Shown here: piece by piece, positions 1-11,557 of the stretch | How the letters are laid out: every line of letters starts with the position of its first letter | Position numbering within the stretch: the stretch's first letter is position 1 | Source: Prunus persica | Taxonomy: Eukaryota > Streptophyta > Magnoliopsida > Rosales > Rosaceae | DNA: 64,000 nt | NCBI RefSeq assembly: GCF_000346465.2 | Contig: NC_034012.1 | Span: 13,550,465 to 13,614,464, forward strand | Reading direction: 5' to 3' | Position numbers and translations under genes: made by a program | Notes under the pieces: model-generated | The model's input: the letters and a program-made list of their open reading frames with translations, nothing else | Databases searched by the model: none | What the model was told of the DNA's origin: nothing

Positions 1-534
1 TTTGTTTAGTTTTTCACGTCTACTATAGAAACACATACGTCGTAAATAATGACACTGACAACTATTTCCACGTCATCTTTTATCAAAAAATCGAAGTGGA
101 AAATTAATTGTACGACGGTTGTGTTTATATGTGCGACGTAGTAGGTATCAATAACGTCGTCTTCTAATGTATTTAAAGACGTCATATTTTTTATTGTCGT
201 GAAAATTATATTTAACGTCGGCGTATTTTTATTGTCGTCGTTGTATGTCTATCTTGCGGCCTTGTTCTCTTAATATGTGTCATATTTTCCCTTTTTAACG
301 ACGGTCTTTTTAGAGAATTGGTCGTCTATTATCATCATCGATTGCTTTTTTTAGATCTTTTTGCAGTACAAAGACGTCGTTTTGTATTTTTTGATGACGT
401 TGTATTGTTTAACAACGACGGTTATTTAGCGTCGTGGTTTATGAGGGAAAAGATGACGGTGGATTCCACGACCATTGAAAAACCAAATACACGACGGTGA
501 TTTACCGTCGTCTGTTTGCTTTTTTGTAGTAGTG
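1..534 (-). mobile_element. CACTA (En/Spm-type) transposon terminal region, cut by window edge
   Basis: The right edge reads, on the minus strand, CACTACTACAAAAAAGCAAA, a classic CACTA terminus, ending at 534. The preceding 500 bp are packed with short CGTCG/CGACGG motifs in both orientations, the sub-terminal repeats that CACTA transposases bind. The rest of the element lies outside the window, so no coding part can be seen and the 3-bp target duplication cannot be tested. Small open frames here are repeat artefacts. Confidence 0.8.
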
Positions 535-746
535 ACCATTTACATGATAGGAAAATGATCTAGTTGTTTTTTCAAATTGTTTTCAGGGATGATCAAAATT
601 GAGGTTTTGAATGAGAAATCAGACCTAACAAAACATTCCCAATTGGGGCCAATTATAGACATTATTTCCACTTATTCATCTGAAATGTCAAAATATTCTA
701 ACGGGCGGCGCGAGAATGTCAATTACAATTACAAATTGCAGAAAGA

Positions 747-2554
747 TGATGCAGCATGAAAGCACAAATTCACGAATCAACAAACGTCTAAACCCGAAGA
801 TAAATTGAAATCCATCCGTGACTGGAATCCACAGAAAATAGAGAAAACTCTTGATTTGATTTATAATATGATAAAAACTACTTAATACAATGTCATGCGT
901 TGGCTTAAATAGAAAACAAAGAAACCCTAAAACAGTAGGAAACCCTAAGTTCCAGAATATTCCTAAAACTTAACTAATAAGAAAATAATTAAAATCCTAA
1001 TTAAAATCATATCAGGAAAATAATAGTCTCATTGATAACTTATTCTAGAAATATAAATATAATATAGATCTTCTCAAGAAATCAAGCAACCAGAAAATCC
1101 CAACGATACGACTTCCTTCTTTTACTAGGGCCATAATTGATGCTTAAGCATGATTTTCCATATTTGAAGCATAATTTTCCGATTTTGATATTTCCCCCTT
1201 TTTCAAATTTCCTTTGCAGGAACAAACCCATAATTTTTCCTACATTAGGCCCCTTCACTTGTAAAGAACTCGACCTCGAGTTCTCCTTGAATTGAACTTG
1301 GGTAGACATAGAATTTGATGTGTGAATAAACTCTTTAATTCTTGGAGTCCAAACTTGCTCATACTTGAATGGAATAATCATACAATTAATTCCAAAAACA
1401 AGATTAGAATATGCCAGTTGATAATCAAACTCGTTGAATAAATGTATTTCCTCCTTAAATTCGGATTTATTCATGCCTTCAATTTTTCCCTCCGTCTTGT
1501 GGGTTACTGGATCATCAATTAATTCAACCTCCATTGAAATTTCTTTTTCTTTGATTTCTTCCTCCATCTTTTCTTGGCTCCTCATAATTTTGGGTTGATA
1601 AATTTTGTAACCCTTCATTGACAAATATATATCATATTTAAAAGGAAAGAATTTTTCCTCAAGAAGTCACTTCATCCAATGCCAAGAAACAATAGGATTT
1701 TTACCTTGTTGCTTCATAGAATTTCACATCTAATCCCACCAAGAAGTGACATCGCCTCTTAAACATGACACAACAATTTTCACCATCTTCTCTTCTGAAA
1801 TCGCTATTGTATCAAATATCTCCTCTACATCTGCAACCCATTCGAGAAACCGTTCAATGCAATCACTTCCCATAAAGCATGGAACATTTACAACATAGGA
1901 TTGATGAGGTTTGCTTCGGAAAAATCTACCAACGCACTCCCCTTCAATATTTGATATTTTCCCCACAACCATTGTCGATGAGGTTTGCATACTCCCATCG
2001 CCGCTTATCATTGAGAAGGCAAATCTTTGTTCTGAATGATGACCCGCTCTGATAACGCAGCACAAAAGCACGGGTTTACGGATTGACAAACGTCCACACT
2101 CGAAGTGATAAACTGAAATCCATCAGTGACTAGAATCCACCAGAAAATAGAGTGAAACTCTCAATTTGATTATAATATTATAAAAACTGCTTAATACAAT
2201 GCCATGAGTTGGCTTAAATAGAAAACAAAGAAACCATAAAATCATAGGAAACCCTAAGTTCCAGAATATTCATAAAACTTAACTAATAAGAAAATAATTA
2301 AAATCTTAATTAAAATCATATCTGGAAAATAATAGCCTGATTGATAATTTATTCTAGAAATATAAATATAATAAATCTTCTCAAGAAATCAAGCAACCCG
2401 AAAATCCCAATGATACGTCTTCCTTCTTTTCCTAATGCTATAATTGATGCTCAAGCATGATTTTTCATATTTGAAGCCCAATTTTCTGATTTTGAAAATT
2501 TTCCCTTTTTCAAATTTCCTTCATAGTAACTAACCTATGATTTGTCCTACATCA
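747..2554 (-). mobile_element. Short LTR retroelement with two LTRs and a gag relic
   Basis: Two direct repeats of about 500 bp (747-1245 and about 2045-2554) flank about 800 bp. Read on the minus strand, the LTRs begin TGATGTAGG / TAATGTAGG. A primer-binding-like TATCAGAGC follows the upstream LTR near 2050, and a purine tract (AAGTGAAGGGGCC) precedes the downstream LTR near 1250. Flanks AAAGA (742-746) and GAAGA (2555-2559) look like a 5-bp target duplication with one change. The interior encodes a gag-like stretch (see separate entry) but no protease, reverse transcriptase or integrase, so this is a non-autonomous or deleted Ty3/gypsy-type element. Confidence 0.75.
1730..2089 (-). pseudogene. 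Retrotransposon gag-like fragment
   Basis: The translated 119-residue frame ends FLEWVADVEEIFDTIAISEE, then KMVKIVVSCLRGDVTSWWD. This is the typical capsid motif of plant Ty3/gypsy gag proteins (F..W...VE..F....I.EE.KV......L.G....WW). It begins inside the upstream LTR and stops just after the WW motif, and no zinc knuckle follows, so it is a relic. It lies inside the LTR retroelement at 747-2554. A second long frame, 1082-1624 minus, spans the interior and the downstream LTR and resembles nothing I know. Confidence 0.65.
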
Positions 2555-2559
2555 GAAGA

Positions 2560-3104
2560 CGATGAGGTCATTTGAGTTAGAAAAGACCAATTCCCAAATT
2601 ACGTAGAACAGAGAAAAACCCCAAATTAAATGCACCAAGAGACAAAGAAGATCGAGAAGTAGATGTGAAAGAAGAAAACGAGCTAGGGATATGTAATCAA
2701 GAAAAGGTTGCGCAAAGAAGAAAGAAGATGCAGTGAAGCTAGAAGACGAAGAAACTTATATCCCTTCTTTTTTCTTTTTGTTTTTTTAAAAAAAAAAACA
2801 AAACAAAATAAAGGCGTGTTTGAGTAGGACAATGGGTATGAGGGAGGGATAAGATTATTGATTATGAATGTCCTTAGATTAATCTAAAGGTCGTTATTAA
2901 ATAAGACCTTACAGGACCTCATTTTTAGGACCTTAGGTGATCGGAACTGTCATCATGGAAGATGTATTGGACCTCATTTTTGTGTGATTTGGTGTGCTCA
3001 TTTGGACACTATTATTATTATCATGAAAATAAATTATTTACTTTGGCACAAAAAATCATTTACAAATCATAAATTTTCTCTTTGAATTTTGTTTTTAGTG
3101 AGAG
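2560..3104. other. Intergenic, no gene seen
   Basis: AT-rich sequence with a purine-rich stretch (about 2560-2760) and a poly-T/poly-A tract near 2770-2800. I see no splice-compatible coding sequence or RNA signature. Confidence 0.5.
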
Positions 3105-3909
3105 TAAGGTGTCAAAGGGGCCGTGCTGGGCCGTTTAGAGTTGGCCCATTTAATAAACGGGTCTGTCTATTTAGGAAAACCATTAATTTCGGCCCGAGTC
3201 CACTGCCCGAAGCGATATGAGTCCACGCCAAATTTGACTTATGTAATGCATTTTTTCTGTAATTTTTTTACTACTTCAATTTAAATCTTTTTTATAATTA
3301 TGTATACTGATATCTTGGATGACATGGGGTCCAAGAGATTTGTGGTCACTTACCGTTGGATGTAAATTCAACGGTTCACTCACTCTTGCACTCCTTTTAA
3401 CAAACTTTTTTGAACCATTGAATTAATATCCAACGGTGGGTGATCACAATCTCTTGGACTCCTATGGTCCAAGAGATCGAGACTGTTACTAATAATATTT
3501 ATTATTTATTAAGAAAAAGTGGTCAATAACTTTATTTTAAATATATTTAAATAGAAAATGGCTAGATTAATGTTTGGCTTTAAAAAATTGAAACTTGAAA
3601 AATAAAATTATTATTTTACATATAAAGATAACATTAAATTTTAACATATATTATTAAAGAAAAAGAAATGGACTTGAATTTAAAATATAAATGTAATAAT
3701 ATTATGTATTATTTTTCTCTAAAACAAGTATAATTTAATAAATGGGTTTTAAACGGGTCGGCTCATTGGATTTCAGGCTGGCCTAGCCTATTAGACCAAA
3801 TTACCTTGTCCCAGTCCGTCACGGATCGTGCCGTGCCAAGCCTTACTTAAACGGACTGTGTTCGTACCGTATGCGTATCGGGCCATCCCAGTCTATTTGA
3901 CACCTCTAA
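3105..3909. mobile_element. hAT-like non-autonomous element with GGTGTCAAA termini
   Basis: The left end has TAAGGTGTCAAAGGGGCCG and the right end, reversed, TAGAGGTGTCAAATAGACTG. These GGTGTCAAA ends followed by GGCC-rich sub-termini are a familiar plant hAT/MITE pattern. The possible 8-bp target duplication (AGTGAGAG / AGTTTAAG) matches at only five positions, so the boundaries are approximate. A palindromic element is nested inside at 3326-3463. Confidence 0.5.
3326..3463. repeat. Palindromic (foldback) MITE-like insert
   Basis: The left arm GGGGTCCAAGAGATTTGTGG with CCGTTGGATGTAAATTCAAC pairs with the right arm, which reads GATCACAATCTCTTGGACTC on the plus strand. The arms give a nearly full-length hairpin. 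A related CACCGTTGGAT...AACGG segment lies at about 4618-4645. No gene content. Confidence 0.55.
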
Positions 3910-4736
3910 GTTTAAGTGATAGCCGATGGATGTAGTTACTTATGTTGTAGCCTAATTAAAATTGCCACTTTTTCAATTAAATAGCAGTAAGAACTTAAAT
4001 AAATATATATACATTCCACCATCTAGCTAGAAGTTTCAAATCGATTAGGCCTTATGTTAAAGACTTCCATTGTTCATATATGCAGTTGATATACCAAGTT
4101 CTCAACTTAGTGCTAAACTTATTAGGACGAGTTGAGTCTAGAATCTCTATCGATAGGAGCCATTGTGACTTTTACGAACATCATAGCTGAAAGGACTCCC
4201 TAATTCGTCTCGATCAACCTACTCTTACTGGTTGAAAGTCGTCGTCAACGAATTTAGATTTTCTGACTTTTTTTTTCTTCAAAAATAAAAAACGCAGTTG
4301 TAAACATAAGTTCAAAATCATCGACATCGAAAAGATCAACGGAAAATCTGAACACCTGCTGTCCCTTACGAGTGTATAAGTTTTTGTAAGCATTGTAACT
4401 ATTGCTGCTCTTCCAAAATGGGTTAGTGACCACTCTCCATCTCATGTCTTTTTCTTCTTGTGCAGTCCAAAATTGTTGGACAGACGTGTCGACAAGACTT
4501 AAATCCAATTTACGAAAAGGGTATAATTGAACTTTAGAGCAGGTTTTAAAATAATATAATAATAATAATAATAATAATAAAGATAATAGTGTTGTTTCTT
4601 TATAGAGATCTGGTTAGAATTCACCGTTGGATTAAATCTAACGGGAGGTGAGCACGCTCTTCCTTAGTCCTTGGTGACCAGGTGAACGGGTTACGGGATT
4701 AGCTGTCATAATACTTGTCACCATATAGTGTGTGTA
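3910..4736. other. Intergenic, no gene seen
   Basis: AT-rich sequence with an ATA/AAT trinucleotide run near 4550-4580 and a fragment related to the foldback repeat at 3326. The open frame at 4254-4508 (minus) has no recognisable domain, promoter or splice context. Confidence 0.4.
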
Positions 4737-5560
4737 TGTTAAATACAACTATTGTTTGAGCTCAAAATTTACAAATATAGGAAATCTCAAGATATTCTTG
4801 GAGATATTATGAGATAATCTTGATATGGCCAAAATATGGTTGATATTAGCTTATTTGGAAGGAGTTCTTGAAAATTATTTGCTTGAGATACAAGATAGCA
4901 TAATTTTAGTAAGAAAATTGATCTTCATACAATATCGCAATTCATGCAATATTGCGGGCCTCGAATAAATGCACAAGAGAGGAATTGAAGAGATAATTGA
5001 TTCAAATACAAGGGGATTGCTGCAAGATGAAGTACATACCATGTGATCTCAATTTTAGCCAAATATATGGCTTATTCTTTAAGAAACAAAAGCTGGTTCG
5101 AATCAATTAAAATATTTGACTTGGCCTACGCAGGCATGAAAGTTTGCAACCACGTGAGGATTTTTGTGTAGGTCAATTAGCCAAATTTATGGCTTATATC
5201 ATTTAGCAATTAAAGATGGCGCAAGACACTCGAGATAAATCGATATATTTTCAAGTAAAGTTAGCCGCCAAGGAAGCCAATCTCTATATAAAGAAGAACT
5301 CTACTAGTCAAAGACACAACTTTTCAACAACAAAATATTCTCGTTGCACTTACACAGTTCCAATCCTTACTCGATTGTCAGCCGTTGCTTACTTCTATTT
5401 TGAACTAGAATTGATACAAGTTGGTGGCAACTTGTAGTTCTGATCGATATGTTTTATTTACTTTCGCTTGTTCTTTCATTGTTTTATTTACCTTTATTGC
5501 CATTTACGTTGTATTTGAGAAATTATGAAATCCTTATTTGTCTTAAGGCATAGAAAAAAA
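4737..5560 (+). mobile_element. Possible solo LTR or LTR fragment
   Basis: The stretch starts TGTTAAATACAACTATTG and contains a TATA-like CTCTATATAAAG near 5281, followed by an A/C-rich leader, as in plant LTRs. The 3' boundary and a target duplication are not clear. The short frame at 5216-5437 within it is not gene-like. It could also be ordinary promoter-like sequence. Confidence 0.3.
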
Positions 5561-6609
5561 ATCTCAATTCAATAGGTTAACATTCAATTCACAATCTTTT
5601 AATTAGAATCGATTTACTTAATGCATAAATTCTCTTATTTATATTTCCGTCTATTAAAATTAATTAATTGCTAATAATAGTTGGTTCGCAAGTAGCACTT
5701 ACCCAAAATATGCTCTATGACTTTGTTGAGGGTAAACAAAACAACTACAATAATTGTTTGAATAAATTTCGTGTGGAAATATTTTGATGTGACCATATCA
5801 TTGACCATAGATATGTTCCCACAAACCAAAGATGGGTTGAAATTAAAATGGACCCAAAAAAACGAAAACCATTTCAAACGGAACAAAGAGTGTGACACCG
5901 ATACATGGACTAGTCCACATTTCACTCATTATTTTGTGAGGGTTGAATTGAACAACTCATTTTGTAGTGCAACCCATTTTCATTGGTAGCCAGCCCTCCA
6001 CTACCATTCTAAACCTTTGCGGTGGCGTCGCATTCCCATCTGAGAATTCTTTCTTGGGGTTTTTTCTTCTTCTATCTGGATCGATTCATAGAATTGGTAA
6101 TGATATACCCTATTTACCTACCATACCTATAAATAATATTATAAAGAAAACTTGTTAACCGACCTATTCATTAATTCTTTTATACTCATGTGACGAGAGA
6201 GATAAAAATAAATAGTCCGTACACTATGCCTTTAAAATTTACTTTATATTATAGCGTTGTTCATGTATATTAAGTATCTTATCCATGTTTAAAAAGTTCA
6301 TTCTTCATTAATATAGGGTATGTAATTTTGTTATTAGAGGAGAAACATAAGTTGCATGGCTAGTCAAATGGAGTTGATAATTTTTGTGATTAGAGAATTT
6401 ACAATAGGATAGGATGTATTGATGGTGGAAGTAGAAATCAATTGTTGTTTTTCCTAATACAAACTTTTAAAAGGGAGAATGAAAACGTGACATTTAATGC
6501 ATGGATAAATGCTTTAGTGTAGATAGTTGAAAATTTCTACGAAAAATTAAAGGAAAAAGAACTATTTCCATTAATTATATGTTAACTCATACCTTGTTAA
6601 ACCTCTATA
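5561..6609. other. Intergenic, no gene supported
   Basis: Low-complexity AT-rich DNA. A locally GC-richer patch at about 5975-6090 carries a short open frame but no homology I recognise; it might be a 5' leader relic of a lost gene. Confidence 0.35.
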
Positions 6610-7226
6610 GCTGCACATACCTTGAGGGGGGAGGAGATCACTATTTCTCCTTCTCCCCTCTCCTTCCCTACTTTTCCCTTTCATGTCCTCTCCTATCCTT
6701 CCCACCCAACCTCCCCTCCCTTCCCTTCTTACCCGCCCATCCCCTCACATTCCCTCTCCTTTCTCTTCTTTTTTATTTTTATTTTTTTTGAATATCTAGG
6801 GTTTGAGCTTTTGATTTGCTTGGAGACCACGCGGCTGCCTTTGCAGGTTTTGTTGGGTCGTTTTGCAGATTTTGGGTTCCAGCTTTTGATTCGTGTGTTT
6901 TTTGAGTTTAATGCATGTTGGTAATCTTTATTTGTAATTTTTTATTTGTGAGAGTTTAAAGATTGTAGTTTGCAGTTGTAGTTCTGTGCTTTTGAGGTGC
7001 TTTTGCAAGCTTGCAACTTTTATGTTGGAATTTCTTTGGTCATTTGTGTGGAGGTACATTTGTGTGCCTGATGTTACCTATGGAGTCTTCCGTTAAGTGG
7101 TTATTGCGCTTCCGTATTTATAATAACCTTGTGTAGTTATCTGTATTTGTATTAGTTCTTGTAATTGACGACCTTTGTGCTTGAATTATAAATACAATCT
7201 GTCTTCTTTTTTCTTAAAAAAAAATA
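6610..7226 (+). repeat. C/T-rich dispersed repeat, copy 1 (possible LINE 3' end)
   Basis: A CT-rich block (about 6640-6790) is followed by G/T-rich sequence with TTTGGTCATTTGTGTGGAGG and an A-tail at 7217-7225. The same order of blocks recurs at 7700-8370 and 41680-42860. The A-tail suggests a non-LTR 3' end, but no reverse transcriptase is present, so the class is uncertain. Confidence 0.45.
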
Positions 7227-7699
7227 TGAGATTGGAACTTTCTCTGCCCATCTCACTGACACCTAAGCTGAAGTTAATGGATTTCATGCTCACTTATCCA
7301 AATAATTTACTCACTCTTGTTCAAAGCATCCGGTGTTATATCTTTTCTTAGTCATATTCTGACCTCACCAAACTTGTCGACATCTCAACCAACGAAAAAA
7401 GATTATAATTATATATAAAAAACAAGGGAAAGGATTATCAAAATCACAAAGAGAAAACTATGACCTTTTGTGATTATGAAAGGCTATTTCTTTGTATGGA
7501 TTCTGATTTCAAACCGTCAAAGTAGCTCTTTTCTTTCACGCAAAGAATTATTAGAAAGATGAATATGTTCTAAGTTATAAAGTTTTTTATTTATCTGAAA
7601 TTATACTATGAGTTCAAAAGAAATTACATTATCAAAACTTGCCATTAAAAAAAAGTTACAAAACTATTAAAAATATAAGTTGTGTGCACTTCCTCTCTA

Positions 7700-8370
7700 G
7701 CCTCATAGCCTCACAGACCTTGAGGGGGGAGGAGGTCCCCTCTTCTCTCTTCCTCCCTTTATTTCGCTGCTTTGATACACAAATCCCCCTCCTACTTTTC
7801 CCTCTCTTGTCCTCTCATCTTCTTCCCACTCCATCTCCCCTCACTTCTTAACCGCCCATCCTCTCACCTTCCCTCTCTTATCTTTTTGTTTTTTGTTTTT
7901 TTGCAAATTTAGGGTTCCACCTTTTGATTTGTTTGGGGACCACGTAGATGCCTTTGTTGGTTTTGTTGAATCATTTTTCAGCTCTTCGGTTCCAGCTCTT
8001 GATTTAGTTCGTGTGTTTTAGTTTTTGTTTGTAATAAGTGTATCAACTCTTTTTGAGTTTGTTGCGTGTTTGTAGTCTTTACTTATAATTTTTTACCTGT
8101 GAAGGTTTAAACATTGTAGTTTGCAATTGTAATTTTGTACGTTGTGGTTTTATGTCGGAATTTCTTTGGCCTTTTATGACTATGTGTGGAGGTACACTTG
8201 TGCGTCGAATATTATCAATGAAGACCTCCGTATTTGGATAACTCTTTGTAGTTACTACGTTTTTGTATATTTATTTATATTCAACGCAAAAATGTACCTC
8301 CACACATATTTATTTGTATTCATGCGTGTTTGAATAACCCTTTGTAGTTACTGCCTTAATTATTTCTATA
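7700..8370 (+). repeat. C/T-rich dispersed repeat, copy 2
   Basis: Same architecture as the copy at 6610-7226: CTTGAGGGGGGAGGAG, a CT-rich block, an AGGGTTCCA-type segment, then TTTATGACTATGTGTGGAGG. The two copies are in direct orientation about 1.1 kb apart and clearly diverged. Open frames in the CT-rich block are compositional artefacts. Confidence 0.5.
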
Positions 8371-8422
8371 TTTATTTTGATGTACACATATGTTTTATAG
8401 TAATATTTAATCAGGTGCTCAA

Positions 8423-8570
8423 TCTCTATCTATTATAAAAGTCAAAACGGAAAACATACAAAATTGCAGCATATATATATAAAAGTTGGGCAACGTAGTC
8501 TTTTGGGTAATCAGAAGGATAGAAAATACAAACAAACGTTCCAACAAGGGCGGGCGGAATGATGAAGAAG
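8423..8570 (+). mobile_element. Helitron 5' end (fragment)
   Basis: TCTCTATCTATTATAAAAGT, preceded by A, is the characteristic 5' end of plant Helitrons, which insert between A and T. No matching hairpin plus CTRR 3' end could be placed with confidence, so the extent is only indicative. Confidence 0.45.
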
Positions 8571-8573
8571 CAA

Positions 8574-8655
8574 AGCTTGGTGCGTGGAGTGTTGGGCGGT
8601 GATCAGACTGCTGCAGCTTGGTGCGTGGAGTGTTGGGCGGTGATCAGACTGCTGC
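8574..8655. repeat. 41-bp direct tandem repeat, two units
   Basis: Two identical consecutive units start AGCTTGGTGCGTGGAGTGTT, at 8574 and 8615. The second runs directly into the segment where the GDSL-unit duplication begins (about 8640), so the repeat sits at the left edge of that duplication. Confidence 0.85.
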
Positions 8656-9029
8656 CAGCTGTATAAAATCTTGTGTGGGGCAGCTTCTTCTGTCACTTGA
8701 TGTGGTGCCAATTAGTTCAACATTTCAGTTAACTTGTATTCAAACTTATCTTAAACATTTTTTTAAACTAAATTATCTCCTAAGTTAATATTGGCACATG
8801 TGTCACTGACTTTCCACAAACTTTTCAATGTTTAGATCATTAGCCTACTTGACTAACAGAAGAAGTATGGAAGGAACTCCACTTCAACTCGGCATGTCAT
8901 TCTTCTCTTCTCCTATTTATTTTTCACTTTTTATATATTATATTTTCCTTTTCCTTTTAGTGGTTTCGTAACGAAAAGGATTTTTTTTTTCTCAGTACAA
9001 GTGATAGTTTATAAATTATAAAGGAAGGA

Positions 9030-9125
9030 GTTTTTCACGCACGCATATAATCAGAGTGTCATAGAAGTTCGAATATAAAACCACTAGTTTACAACTCAAG
9101 ACCCTTTCTTCACTACCCCGTTGAT
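9030..9125 (-). mobile_element. tRNA-derived SINE-like copy (degenerate)
   Basis: On the minus strand it reads GTAGTGAAGAAAG, then a TTCGAACTTCTATGACAC block and a GCGTGCGTGAAAAACTCC tail, the same family as 48856-48966 and 28893-28975. The paralogous position in unit 2 (about 12187) lacks it, which supports insertion after the duplication. Confidence 0.5.
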
Positions 9126-9360
9126 CCCAGAAAAGCATTTAAAGTTAGAATTCGTGTACAAATTATTGGATATCTTTAAGTCCCTTTTGGATGAAAAGGG
9201 TCTACTTATAGGCAAGTAATTTGGATTTGAGTTTTCAGTGTAAATTTAAATTACATTTATTGAATCTATATAAGCCATTCGCAATGCTATAATTTACATT
9301 TAAAAAAAAAATTAGTTATAAAAAAATACTTTTGGTATGGGCAAAAGTTTATTTTGGGAA

Positions 9361-9386
9361 TATATATATATATATATATATATATG
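9361..9386. repeat. (AT)n microsatellite
   Basis: Uninterrupted TA dinucleotide run of about 26 bp in the upstream region of the GDSL gene. Confidence 0.9.
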
Positions 9387-9640
9387 ATGACAAATAAGAG
9401 TTCAAAAACAAATTAATATATGTGATGACAATGGCAATAGGAGCTTTCAGACGAGTGTTAGAATAGAGATAGAGCCCACGCGGCTAAAATGTCTCCTTTT
9501 CACACACGAAAAAAACAATGTAGCCTTCCCTCATCAACTTATCTCTCCTCTATAAGAAGAGGACATCCACTTGTTTCACTTCCCCTCAAACTATCACACA
9601 ACAAATCTCACTCACCAAACTTAGAAGGAGCTTACACCAT

Positions 9641-10016
9641 ATGATCATGGCTCCTTCCAATGTTTTTCCAATCACTTTCTTCTTCTTCACCTTCTTCTCT
9701 GTCTTCATCACTCTCTCAAAAGCTCAGATGGTTCCGGCCATTTACGTGTTTGGCGACTCCTTAGCCGATGTGGGTAACAACAATTACCTAAAGATCTCTC
9801 TTCTCAAGGCTAATTTCCCCCACAATGGTGTTGATTTTCCCAACAAGAAAGCAACCGGCAGGTTTGGAAATGGCAAGAATTCTGCCGATTTTCTTGGTAA
9901 GTTCAATATATTTCAATTACTTACATCATCACTCGTGGCTGGAGACTGTTTATGCATGTTTTGAGAATGATATATATATAATTGATATGGATATACGCTT
10001 CTTGTAGTAAGTGAGA

Positions 10017-10054
<38 letters not shown>

Positions 10055-11557
10055 CAATGTGTATGTATCTCCTTTTCGTTTGGCAGCCGAGAAAGTTGGG
10101 TTGCCAACATCACCACCCTATCTCTCACTTGTATCCAAGTCCAACAAGCAAAATTTGTCCTTTGTCGCCGGAGTTAGCTTCGCCTCCGGAGGGGCTGGAA
10201 TCTTCAATGGCTCCGACGAAAAATTTGTAAGCACTAAGAAAATATATATTGAAATAAATAAAGATATAACACACTCTTTCAACAACAAAATAAAATTAAA
10301 AAATTGAACAAATATCTCTTTTGCACGTGTAAAATATTCCACCAAATTGCTTTACACCCCAATTCATTCTTTTTACATGAGGTGGAATCGATATAGGATC
10401 CACTTATGAAAGTTGGTGAAAGATGTTATTAGAAAAGTTGATTCAATCCCAACTAAGCTAAGTTGTGCGTAATGTCAAAAGAGTGATGTTATTTATATTA
10501 TATTAGTTATTTTGTTTATTATAATTCGCGATTCGAGATTCACGATTCTAATACATACGGGTCCACATATACTTTTGTTGTCACAGCGGCAGTCAATTCC
10601 TTTGTCATATCAAGTAAACTACTATTCACAAGTGTATGAAGACATCGGGCTAGAATTGGGATCCAACGGTGCCCAGGACCATCTGTCAAAATCTCTGTTT
10701 GTCATTGTGATTGGAAGCAACGACATCTTCGCCTACTTTGACTCATCCAAGCTCCGCAAGGAATCAACACCCAACCAGTACGTAGATTCCATGGTCTCGA
10801 ATCTAAAACAGCAATTAGAGGTAACAAAACAGGCTTTGGCTTAGCTCCGTATTTGATTTGACTGATGTTATATTGAAATTTCAATAGCTCTTCAATGCTC
10901 AACACTTTCCCTTTGGTTTTTGTTTTGTTTTGGCAGAGAATAAATTCTTTGGGCGCTCGAAAATTTGTAGTTGTCGGGACTGGGCCAGTTGGATGCTGCC
11001 CAGCTCAAAGGATTTCAAATGACGGAGATTGCAACGAAGATGCAAACTCCATGTCTATCCGCTACAACGACGGCCTTAAGTCGATGTTACAGCAGTCGGA
11101 AGCGGCAGTGCACATAAAATACACCTTCTTCGAGACGTACGGTGTCTTCTCGGACATCATTCAGAACGGAGCTTCTTACGGTACTCACATCTTACTTACC
11201 TACTCTACCAGTTTTTCTCGCATGTTATGTTATCAGACTGAAAAGTATGACCGCCGCATTCTTATTCGCCGATTTCCCCTTACAACCATTTTAGTTAACT
11301 TGACCGAGAAATTCCAAATTGTGTATGCTTTTCCAGGATTTACCGAGACCGAAGCTGCATGCTGTGGTTTTGGAAAGCTTAACGCCGACTCTTTTTGCCT
11401 TCCGATTTCGTCTTTGTGCTCCAACAGAACGGACCATGTCTTCTGGGACAAATTCCATCCCACAGAGGCAACTCATGGTATCTTGGTGGACAAACTTTTC
11501 GATGGTCCTTCACAATACACATTCCCAACGAATGTGAAGAAGTTAATTGCTCTATAA
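9641..11557 (+). CDS. GDSL esterase/lipase, secreted SGNH hydrolase (At5g55050-like)
   Basis: Five exons fit GT-AG rules: 9641-9896, 10087-10226, 10587-10820, 10937-11180 and 11337-11557, giving 364 residues, normal for plant GDSL lipases. The N-terminus is a signal peptide (hydrophobic FPITFFFFTFFSVFITLSKA). SGNH blocks: VFGDSLADVGNNN (block I, nucleophile Ser), GVSFASGGAGIF (block II Gly), VIGSNDIF (block III GxND), and DKFHPTE (block V Asp-x-x-His). TEAACCGFG and the late Cys residues are typical of the family. A second in-frame ATG lies two codons downstream of 9641. Members hydrolyse ester bonds of lipids or cutin-like substrates outside the cell; the actual substrate cannot be read from sequence. 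A TATA-like CTATAAGAAG lies near 9550. A pseudogene copy follows downstream. Family is certain; orthology to At5g55050 is inferred from sequence and neighbours. Confidence 0.93.
10021..10052. repeat. (AT)n microsatellite in GDSL intron 1
   Basis: AT dinucleotide run of about 32 bp between exons 1 and 2 of the GDSL gene. The short open frames here are translations of this repeat. Confidence 0.9.

Noticed and set aside
1082..1624. 180-residue minus-strand frame as a gene
   Set aside because: It spans the interior and LTR of a short retroelement, has no recognisable domain and shares sequence with the other LTR.
5216..5437. 73-residue plus-strand frame
   Set aside because: It is within LTR-like sequence, starts in the middle of it and has no domain or splice context.
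6579..6924. Overlapping 70- and 100-residue frames
   Set aside because: They lie in the C/T-rich dispersed repeat; the residues (Ser, Pro, Phe, Leu) are what pyrimidine-rich DNA encodes in any frame.
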